This document shows positions 9,832 through 22,454 of a stretch of 64,000 nucleotides of DNA, piece after piece (the stretch's first letter is position 1; each line of letters begins with the position of its first letter). The notes beneath the pieces were generated by a model that worked only from the letters and a program-made list of their open reading frames with translations, had not been told where the DNA came from and searched no databases. The translations under genes and the position numbers were made by a program. Source of the DNA: Tetracentron sinense (taxonomy: Eukaryota > Streptophyta > Magnoliopsida > Trochodendrales > Trochodendraceae); assembly GCA_015143295.1 (NCBI GenBank), contig CM026568.1:38262441-38326440 (forward strand), given 5' to 3'.

Positions 9832-12289
9832 ATGCCTGCCGAGTCTTCCTTATAAATCGCTAGGGTAGGAGAAGAGGAAATTAAAGCCTCGAGTGATGAT
9901 CAGGCGAGTTGCACTGGTAGCGCATCGTATGGTGCCTACATTATGGAGTATTTGAATCACTTCAGAATTCGTTTTGACTTCTCCTCTCATGTCCATCTTC
10001 ACTTCAAAAGAGAAGATGCTTTCATTGATAAGTGTTCTTTTGCTTGCACCGATGTCTACCTCGCTGAACTCGAGGCTGGACTACGGTTCCCTCTGCATCT
10101 GGTTCTAGATGATGTTCTCTTCGTCCTTCAGCTCGCCCTGGGTTAAATGCATCCCAATTTCTATAAGTATATGTCCATGATGATTAAATTCATTAAAGAT
10201 GGATACCACATCGAAGCCAGACACCTTTTTCATTTCAGCCACGTTGTCAAGTGTCGAGGTTGTCAGAGTGACCTTTATAACTACTTCTCCTGGAATAAAA
10301 AACCATCGGTCCTCAATCTCATTTCTGGCATAACGGATAAAGAAAGAGACTGGAAGGCAACACCTTTCATTGTCTCCGGGGGTTGGAAATCGGGTACCTC
10401 ATCCGTTTCCAACGTCTTTCAAGAGGCACCAGGTAACTAACTTCCGTTGTCCGGTATCCTACTCTTACGTTGTCATTATCCATTGTCATCTGCCCATGGT
10501 CTTTTACCTGTGTTTCTGATACTCTTTTGCCTTTTGCATTTTGCCTTTTGCAGTTGATAAGAAGAGAATATTTTTCAAGGACCTCACATCAAAAGAAGAA
10601 TGAGTCTTACTAACATCAAGAGAGAACGAGGAGGTGAATACATCAGGTGGAAACCACTGCAGTCTGATAGTTGGGGATTTGACAATGCGCCGAACCTAAC
10701 CCTTCCACTGGATCAAGGACAACGGGGCGCTTCCTCCTCTCATCCTACTTGTGAACCTGGTGAAGAAAAAAAAGAAGAAGAGATGGCAAACAATGCCCCT
10801 CCCCCACTCGTCAGGAAGGCCAGGTCTGCACGCCAGACAACAATCTTGACTCCTCCACCTCCTCCGAAGAAAACTCACACCACAATGGAAGTCGTGGCCG
10901 CTGAGCCAAAAAGAAAGAGGATTTATACCCAGGCCGAATTACAGGCCAAGAAGAAGAAGAAAGAAGAAAAATGCCTTGAGAAAGGCAAGACTGTTGTAGT
11001 CCCCCTTCCCCTCCTCGAGTTGTCAGGGAGGCCGAAACCACAACAGGGCCCCTAGTAGTCAACACTACTCCCACTACTACTCCGCAAACTAAACCTGCTT
11101 CTGCTACTCTAGCCACTACCTCTGTTGTCTCTGCAATGACAACGACTACTACTGCTCCAGCTCAACCGGTGTTGGGCACATCGAGAGGTCCTCCTGATTG
11201 GGCCCCTGAGTTCTCCACGTACGGATGACCAAACATAACTGATTCCGCAATGACAACGGACTCTGTGGCCTCAGCATTAACTTATACCATGAGACTCCCT
11301 GCTGACATTGAACATGCGGAACAGTTGTCCCTACCTGAGGAGAATCACGTTGTGTGTCGCGCCATCGCAACGATAAGATTTTATTCCATTGTCTCATATT
11401 ACTTTGCTCGTTGTACTTAACGGTGTACTGACTTTAATTATTTCTATTCCACAGCTGAATACTATGGTTACTGAAATGAATGCCCATAGTAGCTATCGCT
11501 ATAACCATCTCATAGAGGTAGTAGAGTACTGGAAAGGAAGGGTCACTACCATCGAAGAAACCCTTACTGAGGAGAGAAAGAGAATAGGGCTTGATCTGTC
11601 ACAAGCTCACTCTGAAATGCGGCTGGTGGGACAAACTCATTACTACCCAACAGTTGCAAGAAAAAGCCCAGGAAGAAGCTCGGGTGGCAAAAGAAAAAGA
11701 GGTGAAGGCAAAGGAAACGGCTGAGAGTGCCATTCTCCGAATCAGTGAGTTGGAAGTTATATCCCAGACACTGGGAAGGCAGCTCGAGGAAGTTGAGGCA
11801 GCAAAAACAGCCCTTGCACAGGAGCTTGAAAAGTCCAGGAGAGCTGCCCAAACTCTAATTGCTAACCTCCAGAGGCACTATCAAATGGAGATGGACAGGT
11901 TGCTCGATGAAGACAGAGCGAAGACCGAAAAGGAACTAATGATCATACTCTGCGAACAAGGAAGATTGATAGAAGACAACGAGCAGGATGTGACCACTCG
12001 CTCCGAGCTTCAAAGCAAGGACGTTGTCCATCTGGACGACGAGCCTGAGGTCGAAGGAGTCGAGAAAGCACTTCCTTTTGAAGGTCCTGCTCTTCTTCAC
12101 TCCGAGCTGCCTTCTGATCCTTCTACCCTTGGTGCGCCCGCTACTGTTGCCCATCTCTCTGTTGTGCCGCCTGACACCTCTACTGCTACCGAAGACCCTA
12201 CTTCTTGTCGTTGTCTATTGTTCTCTTATCTCTGTTGTGAATTTCTTTACTTTTCTTTATGTTATACTCTGCCCAACGAGGGACCTTAA
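9832..12289 (+). pseudogene. Antisense extra gene of the Tat element (PF04195-like), decayed
   Basis: A plus-strand, probably spliced gene between integrase and 3' LTR, antisense to the element. Exon 1 starts at ATG 9832. It has an in-frame stop at 9853, then MEYLNHFRIRF, YLAELEAGLRFPLHLVLDDV and MHPNFYKYM. This is the pattern of the 'putative gypsy type transposon' family PF04195. The stop at 10144 stands where Gln is usual (LG-stop-MHPN). Intron 1 is 10433-10553 (cag|gtaact ... ttttgcag). Exon 2 (from 10554) is low-complexity and frame-broken, with Lys- and Pro-rich stretches. A second acceptor ttccacag lies at 11446-11453. It is followed by a long coiled coil (11454-12100, one frameshift near 11635) rich in Glu, Lys and Ala, ending at 12289. 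Antisense genes at this place are known in Grande-type Tat elements. Their function is unknown. Confidence 0.72.
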
Positions 12290-12959
12290 TGAATGAAATT
12301 TCTTTGTGTTTGCAACCTGTATTTTAACTCAATCTCAAAGCACAAAGAGAAAGGAGCTCATACAGAACACATAAACAAAGAATAATATAAGTAATCGCAA
12401 TTTTGACAAGGCAGAGAAGACATGGCAGAATACGAAAATAGAGATGTAATTCCGAGAACATCATTGAATGGACCTAAACACTTGTCAAATTTTAAGCAAA
12501 TCATACTAAAAAGATCATTGGTGCTGGCCATACTCACAATGTAAATTCATATGGAAAGAAAACATTACCTAAGATGCGACATAATGTAGTACATTATGAA
12601 TGTAATCTGACATATAAAATTTCATAGGATGAACTAAGGGTAGCTCAAGATGAGACACTTTGCTCAGAGGATGTCATTAGGATAAGCCATTGGTTTGCTC
12701 AAACGACATCCTTAGGATAAGCCACTTGTGTCTCGTTGTGAATACATTGTTCAAATGAAAATTTATTTGAGTTTGCAAAACATTCATGATGTCTCACTTA
12801 ACACTTGGACAATATATTTGTATAATTTCTCTTAATCAATTCACTTAAACAATTGTCCGAACAAACTCAAATATATATGCAAAGGAACTTGCTGTGTAAC
12901 TCCAACTTCTATTGAAAGAATTGTCTTAAATTCATGATGTTCTAGGATTTTTGGATTAT
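12290..12959. other. Spacer between antisense gene and integrase
   Basis: Non-coding. A short direct repeat around ggataagcca occurs twice (12680-12690 and 12717-12726). This is the convergence point where both strands' genes would end, so terminators or poly(A) sites are expected. AATAAA-like strings exist but none is decisive. Confidence 0.4.
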
Positions 12960-14236
12960 ATTACCTTGTAAATCTTTAAGGTAGCATAATCCAGGGCTTC
13001 CCAATCGATCTACAATGTAAGGTCCTTCCCAGTTAGGCCCTAACTTCCCACTGTAAGCTCTCTTGTACTCTAGAACACCTTGTGAAAGATGAGATCCCCG
13101 ACCTAAAGAACTCTCCATTGTACTTTCTTGTTGTAGGCTTTCCTTAGTTGCTACTGATATCTTCCCATCTGGATGCTGGCATCTTCTCGCTTCTCTTCTA
13201 TTAAGCCCAGATGAATAGCCATGAGCTTTGCATGCTTATCCTTCTCTCTTTCTTTCTTGCTAACTCGAGAACGTATTGTGGGTAGACTGATCTCCATAGG
13301 AATAACAACTTCTATTCCATAAGTTAAGGAGAATGGTGTTTCATGTGTAGGACTCCTCGGCATTGTCCTATACCCCCACAACACGTTGTGCAGCTCATTG
13401 GTTCAGTTCCCCTTAGAATCTTCCAGTCTTCTTTTGAGTGCGTTCAGAATATTTTTATTAGCTGCTTCGGCCAGACCATTCCCTTTAGGATAATAGGGTG
13501 ATGAGAAAATATGCTTGATTTTAAGCTCCTTACAAAATTCAGCGATAATTCTTCCTGTAAATTGCTTCCCATTGTCAGAGATGATAGACTGAGGCATGCT
13601 AAACCTATAGATGATATGCTCCAAAATGAATTTCTTCACTTCCTGTTCTCTGATACAGGCAAGGGGGATAGCTTCAATCCAACGAGAGAAGTAATCAGTA
13701 ATCAGTAGTCACTAAGAGAAAAATTAAATTACCAGGAGCTTTGAGAAAGGGTCCTACAATATCAAGTCCCCGTCGAGCAAACGGCCAGGGTTGAGACAAG
13801 GTGTTCAGTTCTTGAGCTGGAGCATGAATCAATCAAGCATAACGCTGACATTGGCTGCACTTCTTCATATATTTCTGGGCATGAGCTTGCATGTAAGGCC
13901 AAAAATAACCTTGCCCTAGAGCTCGGTGAGATAATGTCCTTTCTCTGGAATGAATGCCACAAATTCTATCATGAAGCTCAGTAAGAATCCTCTTAACATC
14001 TACCGGATGTACGCACTTGAGGATTGAACCTCCAAAGGACTTTCTATATAGTTCACCATGCAGCAAGACATAACAAGGTGCCTTGTACTAGATATGCCTT
14101 GACTCCTATATATCAATTGGGAGGCCTTGTCCTTCAAATATGCTGTCAAGCCCGTCATCCAGCTCGGAAATAGGTTAACAAAGAATGTTTCTCGCTGTGG
14201 CTGCAACTCAATAGAAGGATACTCCTTATATTCCAT
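12960..14236 (-). pseudogene. Tat-element integrase, broken
   Basis: Reading leftwards. 14236-13833 holds the zinc-binding module with H..H and CSQCQRYA (LTELHDRICGIHSRERTLSH, FWPYMQAHAQKYMKKCSQCQ). 13639-13403 holds the catalytic core with IISDNGKQFTG (second Asp) and SSPYYPKGNGLAEAANK (the last acidic residue is present as GLAEA, usually GQAE). 13384-13151 holds the conserved LWGYRTMPRSPTHETPFSLT with YGIEVVIP. The C-terminal stretch to about 12960 reads KLGPNWEGPYIV. The part with the first catalytic Asp (around 13640-13800) is disrupted by stops. The domain follows the second RNase H, as in Tat elements. Confidence 0.85.
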
Positions 14237-14263
14237 AAGGTTCGCCTTAGGCTCATCAGTCTG

Positions 14264-14452
14264 CTACATAGAAGCAAGGTAGGCTAATGCATCAACATGC
14301 CTATTGTCGTCTCTTCGAAAATGCTTGATCTCAACAACAACAAAGGCTTCACATTGATCACGAAGGAGTGCAACATAGCGTCTCATCCGATCATCTTTAC
14401 ATTCATAGACACCATTTATCTGGTTCATCACGAGCTGAGAATCATAGAACAA
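14264..14452 (-). pseudogene. Second RNase H of the Tat element, C-terminal half
   Basis: Begins at DSQLVMNQINGVYECKDDRM and continues to FRRDDNRHVDALAYLASM, the C-terminal half of the archaeal-type RNase H found in Tat elements (catalytic Asp in DSQLV and in NRHVDALA). Its N-terminal half lies 12 kb away at 26440-26579. The copia element at 14456-26439 sits exactly between them. The reading frame does not rejoin perfectly, so small changes have followed the insertion. Confidence 0.88.
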
Positions 14453-14455
14453 CCA

Positions 14456-15700
14456 TGAAATTCCTTATTTCAATGAACCCTTTGACCTAGAGGGGGGTGA
14501 GTAGGTCAAATTAAGATTTTCACCAATTTTAAGTTTAAACAATCACACTCATTCAATCACACTAGAACACGCAAAACTTTTTACTTGGAAAACCCTTTCG
14601 GGAAAAATCACATGACCTAGTCCAGCACAAATTTCACTATGAGAAGATTTGAACAATACAATACTTGAATCTTACCCAACCGAACACGACACACCGTTCC
14701 TCGGTATCGATTCCTCAGTTTACAAACCATGAACTCAGCACGTTCGATCTCCGCAACAGCAACTCTGGTTCCTTACCGGCCAATTTTACTCATTTACTCA
14801 AAGAGATCTACCACGATCTCTGAAGATCGATCCCCATCCTTGACGGCTTTGGCTCAAGCCAACCAACTCTCACAACAGAGCACACTATGGGTTTTAAGGT
14901 TTTAGAAAAACTCTAGGGTGATCTCATCAATGGTTGAGGATCATTCGATGCAAGTTCATAATAATATGAGTGAAAAACTTGCAAAACCTAGAAAAAGGTT
15001 AATGGAGATGGAGTGGAATGATTTCAAGAGTTTTCATCAACTCTAGAAGGAGCTTAAAGTGCTCTAAAAAGTCTCCAAGAAATAGTCTTCACGGAATGGG
15101 AGAGGTCCCATATATAGAGGAACAATCCCCAAAGTTTAGAAACTGCCAAAAACACATTTAGAAGGTTTTTTTTTCATATCAGGGTCGACCTTGGAGGTTA
15201 GTTGGGTCTACCCAGTAGTGAAAAAATACGTTTAATGCAAAACCCATATCAGGGTCGATCCTGGGGGATGCTTGGGTCGACCCAACTATGGGGTTTCGGT
15301 CGAACCAACTATCCTCCAGGGTCGACCATGAAAAAACAAACTCTCTGCCCATTTATGCCATACAAAAATTGGGCTATTTAGGGTCGACCCAAAACGCCAA
15401 AGGTCAACCCTTAGGTGCTTTTTTTTTTAATTCTTTAGCCTTTAAACCCTTAATACATTCCTTCACTTAACCTATGTTTTTTGGAACAAAGTTCCATGTT
15501 GTTGAGCATTTCCAAGTGGGGAATTTTTGGTCTTCTAGGTCTCACTTACCATTCTAATCATTGAGCCAATCTTGGATGATGAAGCTTCATACTCTTTCAT
15601 GGCTTCTTCTTCACTTTACTTCGAACCCGATGATGACCTAAGGCGTACTATACAACTTTTTGGGCTCAAAAGTTTGCCAACACAAAACTTTGCCTTTACA
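14456..15700 (-). repeat. 3' LTR of the Sirevirus element
   Basis: Aligns with 25301-26439. It is about 105 bp longer, through an extra segment near its left end and a second copy of the catatcagggtcgac... segment (15174-15330). The minus TATA box is the complement of catatatagagg at 15110-15121. The end cctttaca is followed by the polypurine complement. Confidence 0.92.
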
Positions 15701-15716
15701 ATCTCTCCCTTTGGCA
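15701..15716 (-). other. Polypurine tract of the Sirevirus element
   Basis: The minus strand reads GCCAAAGGGAGAGAT immediately before the LTR start TGTAAAGG, the expected primer site for plus-strand DNA synthesis. Confidence 0.8.
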
Positions 15717-16390
15717 ATTCTGAGACAAAACATACAACCTTCACTAAATGACATGACATTATAAACTCTTTTAAACCAATGATAAACAAAGAGTATGACA
15801 ACTACATTACTTTAGACTTGTTGTACTTCATCCATGATGCAATATGCCTTTCGAGACCATTGAGGCACCAATCAACCCTGAAAAGCTAAAACACACAATA
15901 CCTTGTGAAGCATGGAGGATTTTCATAAGGTATAAATCAATGAATACAATGAACATCATGCTTGATTATTTGAGATCTCCCCCTCAATATGAGATCCCAT
16001 ATGACAAAAAATTTCTAGAATCATAATCATGTGAATCAGTGCAACTTGGTAACATATGATAATAATGCAACATGTGATAAGGAGAACAAATGAACAAATT
16101 ATACATATGATACCACACATCTTCTCCCCCTTTTTGGCTTGAATTGCCAAGGGGAAACAACCTCGCAGAGGCAACAGCCAAACCTGTATCCATAAATAGT
16201 AAACAGAGTAGTGGAACACCAACAAGCATAGTCATCAACAAACCATCAGATACATAGTAGTAGCATCCCATATACATCAACATAGGGTGCACAACACACA
16301 TACCATAAGACTCATAATAGAAGAAATGACTAGCTGATATCCAGCAAAACCTAGAGCAAAACAAAGCTGGACACATCATTGTAAGAAACC
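15717..16390. other. Untranslated stretch before the 3' LTR of the Sirevirus
   Basis: Non-coding between the third ORF and the polypurine tract. No motif is recognised. Confidence 0.5.
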
Positions 16391-17724
16391 CTAATCGTCC
16401 TGTCGTGGAGGAAAGTGGTGAGCAACATCCTCCCCATAGCGAGTACGGAAATTGCGAAACTCCTGGTAAGAGGCCTGCACAATGTCGGAAAGTGAGTCAA
16501 TCCAGTGATTGGTCGCCGAAAAACTCTCTTGAGTAGCTGTCGCGTGGGTCTCAAGGCGAGCATAAAGGTCGGTGGCAAATGTAGACTGAGTAGCCGACAT
16601 CTCAGCGAGCATGACAATCATAGACTTGAAAGAAATGGGACCCGTAGGAGCTCTAACATGGCTAGGAGATGAACTGGCAACTGGAGCCGAAGAAGCTATA
16701 TCAATATCAGGATCATCCTCATGTTCAGACATCGTGGCATGCGAGATGCTACTTGTCAAAGTGCGACGACAGATGGGGCCAAGTGAAGACTTTGTAACCT
16801 CAGTGGAACTAGCCTTGATGCCCTCAACAGACATAATATTAGTAATAAGGACACCAAAGGGAAGTGCGGTACGCTTTTGAGACACAGAGTAAGCCTGAAG
16901 AATCAAGTCTACAATGTGTGCACTAGTGTCGATAGTGTCCCCAGTTATGACACTATACAGAAAGCGAGCCCGATCAGAACTCAAGGAAGTAAAATGAACT
17001 CTAGGATGGATATTTGAGCACATAATAAGGTGAAATAGACGAGCCATATAGGAAAGACTGGAGTGAGGCAGATGGGGATGAGACCATTTTAGAGAATGAT
17101 CATCACATAAATTGCTAGCAACCATATCCAAGTCATGCTTATCCTCATCAGTGGGATATTGATAAGGATAATAGGCGTTCGGAACCTGAGGAGCACCAAT
17201 TAGGAAGGCAATGACATCCAGAGTAATGGCAAATTTCTTACCCCGAACTTGAGTTTTGAAAGAGAATTTACGAGGATCGACAGAATAAATGTTCGCATAA
17301 AAATCTCGAACAAGCTCTAAGCTGGCGTGGGCAGTTAAGTTCAAAAGACCAGACCATTTGCGAGAGTTAATTATTTCCACAAAACCAGGATGGGTGAAAT
17401 CCGAAATAAGAGTGTCTCGCTCAATGGTGACTGCTCTATGTTGGATACAATTAAGATACAAAAGTTCATTCCCAGGGGTACGAAATCTCGTAATTTCAGG
17501 AGCACTAGGAGTGGGAATTTGAGCTTTGCCTTGGATTTGGCAGAGGGCTTCGAACTGGAGGCACCCATGGCTTTCTTATAGGTAGCCGAGGGTGGAGGAA
17601 CCCTAGAATGGACTGCACGGCCCACATGAATTCCATGGCCAACATCATAGGATGCATCCTCAGAATGGGGAGCATCATCTTCATCCTGAGAAATGATGAG
17701 GCGGCACTTAGAGCCACCCGCCAT
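16391..17724 (-). CDS. Third ORF of the Sirevirus, downstream of pol
   Basis: An ORF on the same strand as pol, separated from RNase H by a 2.2-kb spacer. The probable start is the ATG at 17724 (MAGGSKCRLIISQDEDD). A basic Ser/Lys stretch follows (SSKPSAKSKAKLK), then a one-base frameshift near 17525, then a long open frame to 16391 of more than 350 residues. The middle (VRGKKFAITLDVIAFLIGAP, ARFLYSVITG) looks like the 'putative plant transposon protein' family (PF20167-type) and Athila ORF1-like proteins. The C-terminal half is Ser/Thr-rich with a helical stretch (FATDLYARLETHATATQESF). I see no clear signal peptide or strong membrane segment, so an envelope role, proposed for some Sirevirus extra ORFs, is not supported here. 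The function is unknown. Confidence 0.65.
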
Positions 17725-19893
17725 AAAAATAGAAATGATGAAGAGAAATTGTGCTAGAATCATAGTCCTAAAGTTGAAATCTCACAAAAAAGGCAAAGAG
17801 TTTACCTTGAAGAGGACTTGGAGGAAAGGGTAGAGATCTGTGAGTGTTGAAAATAGTCCTTGGAGGTGGAGAGATGAGCAAGGGATCTTGAGGAAGAACT
17901 CTGGCAGCCTTGAAACTCACTGTGGAGGAAGGAGTGCAAAGAAGAAATATCCCGTGGAGCACTAGAATCAAGTTTGGAGCTTGGAATACAGATCTAGAAT
18001 CACTAGGAAGCTATGGCGAGGTGAAAAGCACAATGGAAGGAGGCGCAACCCAGCTGAAACCGTGGGGCTGGAAGCTTCAGGACACACCTTGGATGGATCG
18101 TGTAGCACTGGGTGAGGGCTGGACCAGCTTGTAGCACAGTCTGGATGTGCTGAAAAGAGGCAAGAACCAGCTGGATATAGCAAGAGGGAAACACCAAAAG
18201 GGGAAAATATAGCCAAAAGATTCGATTGAGGGTTTGAAGCCATTACTGCAAGGAGTTTGGTTGATCAAACAATCTCCCAAGGTCGACCCACTACCCCAAA
18301 CTTGTGAACCCTGCGTGTATTTGGAGTTTTGACCCCTTTTGCAGTTTGGCATTTTGTGGGACAGCATTGTTAGAGAGATTCTTCAAATGGGAAAGCTAAA
18401 AAAGCTGCAGAAATGCCAAAAATACTCCACAGTACCATAGCACCCTAGTGACTCTAGGTTCACAGGCTGTAATGAACAAAAACCTACCCTATTTAGCATC
18501 TTGTGGATCATAATGGGAGAGGAAAAATGCACATTTAGAGATCTAAAAAATTGCAAATTAAGGTCATCCCTAAAACCAACTCAAAATCAACCAAAAGCTT
18601 GCAAATTTTTCACAGAGATGTCAAGTTTAAAACCAATCCATTTTTCTCAAACACTTGTAAAAAGATATTGTCAAAATTAATGCAAGGTTGTGAGAATTTG
18701 CAAGTGACAAATAATAAATTTCCAAGATAGTTTAGCATCGAATGATGAATAAATGAGGATATGTCCATCGACACTAGGCATAAGGGAGATCAAGACACAG
18801 TCACACAAGCTAATGTACAGTGAGTAATAGGCTTTACCAAAAAAAAATGTGAAGTATGTGAGGTGAAATTCCAACTTGACTCCATTAGAAGTAGGCACCC
18901 TTAGACAAATAATGACATTAGTGCATTTCAGGAACACCAAGCTTCAAAAAATACTGAGAGACTCACTTAGGGTAATCCAGAAAATTTAAGAATTTTTATG
19001 TGCTATTTTTACATGTAAACACTCTGTGTACTCATAGTATCAGTGAAATTTGCTGCTATTGAAGTCATTTTTCCAGCCTTTGCTTTAGAAATTTTTTAAT
19101 GCAATGGCGGCTTACACTGATTGGGTAGGTAGGCCTAACTATTGGCAGCAGGGGCTTTCACTCTAGGGACCCAGATAGATACCTACTGTCCGCTTAGGTA
19201 GCCATTTCATACTGTTTGCATCCAATAGTGATTGTCACACTATCCCAGAGGTAACCCTTTCCATTGCAAAAGTCTTAAACAGGGGCACATTGTAATAGAT
19301 GGTTCCTTCATGGTCAAAACAGATTTTATCAACCCGAAGAACCATCATGAATAACATCATCACCCATTCATAGGGATATGTACCATCTACAGGTGACAGT
19401 CAGAGTGCAAGTGCATGTGATAGTGCAACAATATACACCATATTTCTAATTGTATTTAGCAAGATAGTCTATGTTCACACTCCCAAAAGACACTTTGGTA
19501 GGTATGATATCCTCATGAACTCACTTCTATCAATTATATGTATCTTGGACAAGCATTATGAACACAAGAAAATTTCAGACATGCACATCAAGGGAGAATA
19601 GCCAACTCCAACACAACTCTTTGAATTTTGTTTTGTTTTGTTTTTATTTTTTGTTTTTTGTGTTTTTTTTATTTTTTGATTTTTCAATGGTTTTGGGTTT
19701 TTCAATATGCCTAACTAAAAGAAAACAAAAAATCTTTTTGGAGTTTTTCAGATTTTTTAATGTTTTTGGATTTTCTAAAATAAAGGAAACGAGCAAAAGC
19801 AAAAATACTCAAAGACTAATAATGTACACCGGAGGAAGAGAGTTAGGAAAGGATATGGATATGAGATCACCTAGTCTATCAGAAAACACTCAA
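17725..19893. other. Spacer between RNase H and third ORF of the Sirevirus
   Basis: About 2.2 kb without a convincing gene. It may hold the promoter or splice signals for the third ORF. A T-rich run at 19630-19680 is an A-rich run in the sense of the element. Confidence 0.5.
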
Positions 19894-20235
19894 TCACTCA
19901 ATACCGCACATACCGATAGATTTCCTAAGAAACTTAAACCTAAGAGAGTCTAGAGGTTTGGTGAGGAGATCCGTAAGTTGATTATCAGTTTGCACATATT
20001 CCAATGTCACAGCACTTTGCTCAACAAGCTCTCGAATGAAGTGGTGTCTAATGTCTATGTGTTTGGTGTGAGAGTCTTGCACGAAATTTTTGGAGATGTT
20101 AATGACACTTGTGTTATCACAATACATAGTCATGGTGCCTTGTTCTATCCTGTAGTCCTGCAACATCTGTTTCATCCACAGAAGTTGGGTGTAACAACTG
20201 TCGGCTGCAATGTACTCAGCCTCAGCAGTAGACAA
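19894..20235 (-). pseudogene. Copia RNase H (Sirevirus)
   Basis: Begins STAEAEYIAADSCYTQLLWM, the typical Ty1/copia RNase H motif, followed by CDNTSVINISKNFVQDSHTK, HIDIRHHFIRE and DNQLTDLLTKPL. This is the C-terminal end of the pol polyprotein; it degrades the RNA strand during reverse transcription. It is open over 113 residues and well preserved. It is separated by a stop and frame change from the RT pieces to the right. Confidence 0.9.
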
Positions 20236-20270
20236 GGAGATGAAATTCTGTTTTTTCCTAAGCCAAGCAA

Positions 20271-21360
20271 CTAAATAGTTTCCAACATAAAAGCATCCTC
20301 CGGAGGTGCTTTTCCTATCATCAGCATTTTCTCGGGCCAGTCGGCATCAAAATATCCAACAACCACGGCAGTAGTATCAAAGGGATACCAGATGCCAAAA
20401 GATAGAGTTCCACATACAATCAAATGATACGTTTGACAGCTAGTAAGTGTGACTCTTTGGGGCTTGCCTGATAGCGAGCACAAGCTCCGACACTAAAGGC
20501 AATGTCAAGACGACTGGCAGATAGGTAAAGCAAACTACCAATCATACTTCGGTATGTGGTTTGGTCGACACTTTTGTCTGAATCATCTTTGCTAAGCTTA
20601 GTGGTGGTGCTCATAGGAGTACGAGCATGTTTAGCTGAGCTCATGCCAAATTTCTTTACAAGGTCTTTAGCATATTTGGTTTGGGATACAAAAATCTCAT
20701 TGCTCATTTGTTTGACCTACAGACTAAGAAAGAAATTCAGCTCACCAAACATGCTCATCTCAAATTCATTCTTCATTTGTTCAGCAAATGAGTGAGCATG
20801 TGAGTCTGATGTGGAACCAAAGACAAAATCATCAACATAGATCTGAGCAATGACCATATCATCCTTGATGTTTTTAATGAATAGGGTCCTGTCTACTCCC
20901 CTTCTTGAAAATCCTTTTTCTAAGAGGTATGTAGTCAGTCTCTCATACCAAGCTCTAGGAGCTTGTTTCAAACCATAAAGAGCCCTTTTTTAATCTGTAA
21001 ACCTGATTAGGATGATTAGGGTTCTCAAACCCTTTTGGTTGTTCCACATAAACTTCCTCCTGAAGAATGTCATTCAGAAAGGCACTCTTGACGTCCAATT
21101 GAAAGAGTTTGAATTTGAGATAACATGCAACAACTAGCAAGATTCTAATTGACTCTAGTCGGGCAACAGGAGCAAAGGTTTCATCGAAATCATTGTCCTA
21201 AATTTGAGTGTATCCCTGTGCAACTAACCTGGCCTTGTTTCTTACAATGGTACCACGTTCATTAAATTTGTTATTGAAAATTTATTTAGTACCGATAAAA
21301 TTTGTATCTTTAGGCCTAGGAACTAAAAACCATACATCATTCCTTGTAAACTAATTTAGC
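20271..21360 (-). pseudogene. Copia reverse transcriptase (Sirevirus), broken
   Basis: Four overlapping frames together cover the RT domain. 21140-20955 has FKLFQLDVKSAFLNDILQEE and VYVEQPKGFE. 20971-20717 has KQAPRAWYERL and IAQIYVDDFVFGS with the catalytic YVDD. 20707-20420 has QTKYAKDLVKKFGM and TYRSMIGSLLYL. 20483-20271 holds the link to RNase H with VGYFDADWPE. There are at least three frameshifts. The missing or damaged parts mean this copy cannot make a full RT. Confidence 0.9.
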
Positions 21361-22447
21361 TCTTCTTGCATGACATTTATCCAATTTTCATGTGTGAAAG
21401 CTTCAGTTACATTTTTGGGTTCGAATGTAGAAGTATAGCAAAAGTGGCTAACTTTATTTTCAACTTGTTTTTTAGTTCTCACTCCACTGTCAAGATTTCC
21501 GATAATTTTAGTTAAGGAGTGAGGACTCATAGGATGTGTAGGTTTTTTAGGAGGTGATTTTGAAGGTGTTTCACCTTCTGATTTAGATGTTGGGATTTTC
21601 ACACTTTCATCAACATTGTCATCCTCAAGTTGCAAGGTCTCAGATCCTGAGTCATCAACCACCACATTTATGGACTCCATAACAGTAGAGGTTCTCAAGT
21701 TGTACACTCGATAAGCCCTACTATTTATGGAATATCCAAGAAAAATCCTTTCATCACTCCAGGAATCAAACTTACCCAATTGCTCTCTATCTCTAATGAT
21801 ATAGCATTTACTTCTGAATACTCGAAAGTACTTGACATTGGGTTTCTTGTTGTACCATAACTCATAGGGTGTCTTCCTAGTTTCGGGTCTTGTGTAGACT
21901 CTGTTTACAGTATAACATGCAGTGCTAATTGCTTCAGCCCAAAAATGAGCAGCCAAGTTATTGCTATGAAGCATCACCCTAGCCATCTCTTGAAGCACCC
22001 TATTCTTTCTTTCCACAACACTATTTTGCTGAGGTGTTATTGGTGCTGAAAATTCATGTCTGATGTCCGATTCATCACAAAACTCATTGTACTTGGAGTT
22101 TTCAAACTCCTTTCCATGATCATTTTGAATTCGAGTGATAGGGTATTTCCTTTCATTTTGCACTCTCAAGCAAATATTTTTGAAGTTCTCAAAAGCATCG
22201 ACTTCTCTCTTATGAATGCGACCCATGACATCCTTGAAAAATCATCAATCATCACTAGGATATATCGCTTACCTCCTAGACTTTCAGTTCGAGTAGGACC
22301 CATGAGATCCATGTGTATTAATTCTAGTGGGTGTGGGGTAGCGATATTTGAAGTCTTCTTGTGTGGGATTTTAATTTGTTTGCCAATTTGACATGGCCCA
22401 CACATAGTAGTAGAGGGCTTCCCTAAATTTAGGCACACCTCACACAC
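21351..22447 (-). pseudogene. Copia integrase (Sirevirus)
   Basis: 22447-22166 carries KTSNIATPHPLELIHMDLMG with the first catalytic Asp, and MIDDFSRMSWVAF. 22226-21351 (291 residues, open) carries IQNDHGKEFENSKYNEFC with the second Asp and PITPQQNSVVERKNR with the catalytic Glu, then WAEAISTACYTVNR, TPYELWYNKKPNVKYFRVF and the GYSINSRAYRVYN motif of copia integrases. The two frames overlap and are joined by one frameshift. It is otherwise the best-preserved pol domain of the element. Confidence 0.93.
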
Positions 22448-22454
22448 GCTCGTG

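Noticed and set aside
19558..19953. 131-codon plus frame
   Set aside because: Phe-rich because of a T-rich run. Overlaps the RNase H end of the Sirevirus on the other strand.
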